From contig NZ_JACOON010000008.1 of assembly GCF_014287795.1 (NCBI RefSeq), positions 61,036 through 125,035 on the forward strand: a stretch of DNA of 64,000 nt. Direction: 5' to 3'. The notes below the pieces were generated by a model. It made no database searches. It was not told the DNA's origin and saw only the letters and a program-made list of their open reading frames with translations. This document shows, piece after piece, positions 61,362 to 64,000 of the stretch. The position numbers were made by a program, and so were the translations under genes. How positions within the stretch are numbered: position 1 is the first letter of the stretch; each line of letters starts with the position of its first letter. Source of the DNA: Christensenella tenuis. GTDB lineage: Bacteria > Bacillota > Clostridia > Christensenellales > Christensenellaceae.

Positions 61362-61634
61362 CTAAGACAGCAGGAACGTCTGGAACAGGGCGCCGAAGCC
61401 CCAATCCATCAATCCAACGATTACTGCAAAAATAATGATAAACACAATGACTGCAAAAGTCGTCTTGAACAGATCCTTGCGCGTCGGCCATGTTACCTTC
61501 TTTACCTCACCCCAGACGTCTTTAAAGAAACGAGCGGGGCTGCGTCTTTGCTTTTTATTCTTTTTCTTGGCGAGCTTTTTTTGCTCCTTCAGGTGCTTTT
61601 CCCGTTCCTCGCCCAGCAGTTTGGTCTTAGCCAT
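61362..61634 (-). CDS. secE: Preprotein translocase subunit SecE
   Basis: 90 residues: a Lys-rich N-terminal region, the amphipathic ARFFKDVWGEVKKVTWPTRKDL segment (the SecE core motif) and one C-terminal helix (TFAVIVFIIIFAVIVGLMDW). Part of SecYEG. Starts at 61634 after GAGGTGG; 13 bases before nusG. Confidence 0.96.
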   Translation of the reverse strand: MAKTKLLGEEREKHLKEQKKLAKKKNKKQRRSPARFFKDVWGEVKKVTWPTRKDLFKTTFAVIVFIIIFAVIVGLMDWGFGALFQTFLLS

Positions 61635-61653
61635 CGTAATGCCACCTCAAAAA

Positions 61654-61803
61654 TTATTTGGTTTCCTTGTGTACGGTATGCTTTTTGCAAAACTTGCAGT
61701 ACTTGGACATTTCAAGCCTGTCCGGGTCGTTCTTTTTGTTCTTCATCGTATCATAGTTCCTCTGTTTGCATTCCGTGCAAGCAAGTGTAATCTTCGTGCG
61801 CAT
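61654..61803 (-). CDS. rpmG: 50S ribosomal protein L33
   Basis: 49 residues: MRTKITLACTECKQRNY and the end KYCKFCKKHTVHKETK. The four cysteines (CTEC at 9-12 and CKFC at 36-39) show it is the zinc-binding C+ form. ATG behind GGAGGG. First gene of the operon with secE and nusG. Confidence 0.96.
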   Translation of the reverse strand: MRTKITLACTECKQRNYDTMKNKKNDPDRLEMSKYCKFCKKHTVHKETK

Positions 61804-61838
61804 TTCCATCCCTCCGGTCTATTGTTTTTGAGCAATCT

Positions 61839-61862
61839 AAAAAAAGGCACTCTCTGCCTTTT
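61839..61862 (-). promoter_or_regulatory. Terminator-like hairpin in the rpmG leader
   Basis: AAAAGGCA and TGCCTTTT around a 5-base loop, followed on the minus strand by seven T, only about 12 bases after the predicted transcription start and 36 bases before the rpmG start. It would cause early termination unless bypassed. It may also be a relic. Confidence 0.55.
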
Positions 61863-61879
61863 ATCAAAGATGCTTTTAT

Positions 61880-61908
61880 ATAGTACCATTAAAGCCCGCC
61901 ATTGTCAA
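61880..61908 (-). promoter_or_regulatory. Promoter of rpmG-secE-nusG operon
   Basis: Minus strand TTGACA (61908-61903) and TACTAT (61885-61880) with a 17-base spacer. Confidence 0.7.
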
Positions 61909-61941
61909 TATTTTTACGCATTTTTTTCGTATTTCTCCAGT

Positions 61942-61964
61942 AAAAAAGCGGCCTTTTCGGCCGC
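61942..61964 (-). terminator. Terminator of second GT2 gene
   Basis: GCGGCC-TTTTC-GGCCGC with TTTTTT after it on the minus strand. Confidence 0.9.
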
Positions 61965-61969
61965 CTTGT

Positions 61970-62917
61970 TTATTCGTCCCGAAGCACAGTCTCAATGATA
62001 TATTTGGGCCGTTTTTTCGTTTCCATATATGCCTTGCCCACGTACTCACCGATAATGCCGATTGCCATCAGCTGGAGGCCGCCCAAAAGCCAGATAGACA
62101 TCATCATACTAGTCCACCCCGCCTGCGTATGTCCCATTGCATTGACCACCAGCGAATAGACCAGCATAATAAGGCTCACCAGGAAAATTACCAGTCCCAC
62201 TGTCGTAATCATGCGGATCGGTTTTACAGAAAATGAAGTAATTCCGTCAAAAGCAAAACTCACCATTTTTTTCAATGGATACTTAGATTCCCCCGCAAAG
62301 CGTTCGCCGCGTGAATATTCGACAGTAGCCGTTTTATAACCAATTTGCGGCACGATTCCGCGCAGGAACAGGTTTACTTCGCCAAATTCGGCAAGCCCTT
62401 CAAGTGCGCGTTTCGACATCAGCCGGTAATCCGCGTGGTTATACACCGCGTCCACGCCAAAGAATTTCAGCAATTTATAAAATGCCTGTGCCGTATTGCG
62501 CTTAAAACCCGTATCCATGTCACGGTTGTTTCGTACGCCATAGACAATATCGCAGCCTTCCTGGTATTTCCTGACAAATTCATCAAGGACCTCGATATCG
62601 TCCTGCAAGTCCGCATCCATGGAAATCGTCACGTCACACAGATCCTTCGCCGTCATAAGCCCCGCAAGAAGCGCATTCTGATGTCCGCGGTTCCGGGATA
62701 GCTTCACCCCTAAAACGCGCGGCTCCTGCCCATGCAGTTCCTCAATAAGCTGCCATGTTTTGTCTTTCGAGCCGTCGTCCACATACATGATGCGGCTGTC
62801 CTGCGAAATAAGTTCGCCCGCAATCATGCGGTCTATTTTATCGGTCAGGCGTTTTGTCGTTTCGTGCAGCACTTCTTCTTCGTTGTAGCACGGCACTACG
62901 ATATACAATGAATCCAT
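61970..62917 (-). CDS. Polyprenyl-phosphate glycosyltransferase, GT2 (GtrB-like)
   Basis: 315 residues: IVVPCYNEEEVLHET, DDGSKDKTW, MDADLQDDIE (DXD site) and NHADYRLMSKRALEGL, then two C-terminal helices (about 235-260 and 270-295). It makes an undecaprenyl-linked sugar for wall or capsule glycosylation. ATG at 62917 behind GTAGG. It sits between rpmG and the tuf side with a terminator of its own and no partner flippase in view. It is a paralog of the enzyme at 46425. Confidence 0.93.
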   Translation of the reverse strand: MDSLYIVVPCYNEEEVLHETTKRLTDKIDRMIAGELISQDSRIMYVDDGSKDKTWQLIEELHGQEPRVLGVKLSRNRGHQNALLAGLMTAKDLCDVTISMDADLQDDIEVLDEFVRKYQEGCDIVYGVRNNRDMDTGFKRNTAQAFYKLLKFFGVDAVYNHADYRLMSKRALEGLAEFGEVNLFLRGIVPQIGYKTATVEYSRGERFAGESKYPLKKMVSFAFDGITSFSVKPIRMITTVGLVIFLVSLIMLVYSLVVNAMGHTQAGWTSMMMSIWLLGGLQLMAIGIIGEYVGKAYMETKKRPKYIIETVLRDE

Positions 62918-63072
62918 TTTTACCTACTTTATAAATGAGTTATCTGAGACTCTTTTAATGATACTATATTTGCAGGAACCCGTCAATTGTTTGAACGGCA
63001 CATCTTCCGGAGTTTACATTTATTTCAAAAAACCCGTTATGAAAAGAGGGTATTTCCGTCCTCTTCTTTACT
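62918..63072. other. Short gap before GT2 gene; probable promoter region
   Basis: AT-rich upstream of the GT2 gene and downstream of the surface-protein remnant; no clear promoter pair was picked. Confidence 0.3.
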
Positions 63073-63705
63073 TCATTTTTTTCTTGTTTGCCGCTTCCGC
63101 AGCAGCAGCGCATTTCCGATGGCCATACTTCCCATTAGAACGGCAATCCATATATAGGGGGCCATGTTTTTCTCGTCTCCCGTTTTTACAGCTGCCGTTT
63201 TCATGGTTTCCTGTCCTGTTTTGCGGTTATCTTCCGTGGTGTTTGTAACAATCGTTGTATCATTTCCGCCGCCATTTGCCGGATGATTTCCCGGCTCCGT
63301 TATATTTCCCGGATTGGAATTGTTTCCGCCGTTTTCATTCGGATCATCCGGCGAATCAGGTGCCGTATCTGATGCCCTTACTTTTTGACCGGATATCACA
63401 TAGGGTGATGTATGCAAAATTGTATAGGTCACGTACCCATTTTCATCTACAGTAAGTTCCTGTTCCTCACAAAGGCCGCCTGACGGGTTCATCCAATAAA
63501 GATATACGGTGCTTCCCGGCCCGAATGTTCCGCCTACATAATCCATTCTTGTTACCGGGCAGGGGAATGTGCCATCGTGCACCAGGGAAATAAACATCAG
63601 CCCCGTACCTTCCAGTACGGAATCTTTTGCCCGCTGCGCAACCTCATCGGCCACATCATTGATAAATCCAAATTTGATATCCTGCATCGTATCTACATAT
63701 TTCAA
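63073..63705 (-). pseudogene. N-terminally truncated sortase-substrate surface protein
   Basis: The readable 210-residue product has only the tail of a surface protein: a beta-sandwich module (GSTVYLYWMNPSGG, ENGYVTYTILHTSPYVIS), an Asn/Gly/Pro-rich wall linker, a PKTG-like motif VKTGD, a membrane helix (YIWIAVLMGSMAIGNALLL) and RKRQTRKK. No signal peptide exists; the start is a TTG without ribosome binding site close to the tuf terminator. It looks like a decayed gene that lost its front. A complete member of this type is at 39471. Confidence 0.65.
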
Positions 63706-63757
63706 GATTTTTATTTATTTTTCTTCAGCCTTTCTGCACCTCTAATTCGGCGCAACA

Positions 63758-63787
63758 AAAAAGGAATGGTAATCTGCCATTCCTTTT
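63758..63787 (-). terminator. Terminator of tuf
   Basis: AAGGAATGG-TAATCTG-CCATTCCTT with a T-run on the minus strand, 17 bases after the tuf stop. Confidence 0.9.
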
Positions 63788-63802
63788 GTTTTCTGTTTTT
63801 TC

Positions 63803-64000
63803 TTATTCGATAACGCCCGACACTACCCCGGATCCTACCGTACGGCCGCCTTCACGAATTGCGAACCGAAGGCCTTCTTCAATTGCAATCGGCGTGATCA
63901 GCTTGATTTCCATCTCGATGTTATCTCCCGGCATTACCATTTCCGTTCCGCTCGGCAGCTCGATCACTCCCGTTACGTCCGTCGTCCTGAAATAGAACTG
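63803..64000 (-). CDS. tuf: Elongation factor Tu, C-terminal 65 residues (cut by window edge)
   Basis: QFYFRTTDVTG, MPGDNIEM and EEGLRFAIREGGRTVGSG are the EF-Tu domain III signature; the frame ends SGVIE plus stop. The rest of the gene lies beyond the window. It carries aminoacyl-tRNA to the ribosome. Confidence 0.97.
   Translation of the reverse strand, partial: QFYFRTTDVTGVIELPSGTEMVMPGDNIEMEIKLITPIAIEEGLRFAIREGGRTVGSGVVSGVIE

Noticed and set aside
1..64000. CRISPR array, prophage or complete insertion sequence
   Set aside because: No regularly spaced repeats, phage structural genes or transposase frames were seen.

Overview
The window looks like chromosomal DNA of an anaerobic, low-to-medium GC Gram-positive bacterium of the class Clostridia. 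Evidence: strong AGGAGG-type ribosome binding sites, a bacillus/clostridium-like rpmG-secE-nusG-rplKA block, an archaeal-type ProS, DUF2975/XRE/DUF4173 genes, lipoprotein ABC receptors and a PKTG-type wall-sorted protein. The family could be Christensenellaceae or a relative, but that is inference from gene style, not from a marker alignment. No phage, plasmid origin or CRISPR array was seen; the only trace of mobile DNA is a possible single IS3-like end after uvrA.

Layout. 1-6.1 kb: a minus-strand sugar/polyol operon (lipoprotein receptor, double ATPase, RbsC-like permease, zinc alcohol dehydrogenase, one cut gene) with a divergent DeoR regulator. 6.3-8.9 kb: a MurG-like glycosyltransferase translationally coupled to a THUMP/UPF0020-type methyltransferase. 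8.9-13.1 kb: an MFS carrier, an FMN reductase-like protein, bioY-bioB under a BirA-like operator, and a DUF2798 membrane protein. 13.6-18.6 kb: uvrB-uvrA. 18.8-22.7 kb: a DHA2 drug exporter, then a LacI regulator and a uroporphyrinogen-decarboxylase-like protein sharing one palindromic operator. 22.7-27.0 kb: a MacB/FtsX-type ABC system with a very large coiled coil. 27.2 kb: tRNA-Ala(GGC). 27.9-33.6 kb: a patatin phospholipase, then a YhgE/Pip-like exported protein and an MMPL exporter divergent from TetR.

34-36.2 kb: a membrane-bound dCache-GGDEF-EAL protein with a damaged GGDEF site. 36.7-39.4 kb: nitroreductase, flavodoxin, proS. 39.5-43.3 kb: a 1262-residue surface protein whose papain-like peptidase appears circularly permuted (catalytic His/Asn half first, Cys half some 300 residues later); this is the most unusual item seen. 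43.4-46.2 kb: a FecCD/BtuCDF-type iron-siderophore, heme or cobalamin uptake operon. 46.4-48.8 kb: a polyprenyl-phosphate glycosyltransferase with a DUF6056 partner. 48.8-55.9 kb: argC-argB-argD behind two ARG boxes, then a terminator, carB and a GNAT acetyltransferase. 56-58.9 kb: a small membrane protein and a DUF2975-XRE-DUF4173 cluster. 59.4-61.9 kb: rpmG-secE-nusG-rplK-rplA, ended by a strong terminator with no rplJ-rplL after it. 62-64 kb: a second GT2 enzyme and a headless sortase-substrate remnant lie between rpmG and the 3' end of tuf.

Start codons were chosen by ribosome binding site and family alignment from memory, so many genes are shorter than their longest open frame. All family names rest on motif recognition; no database search was run.
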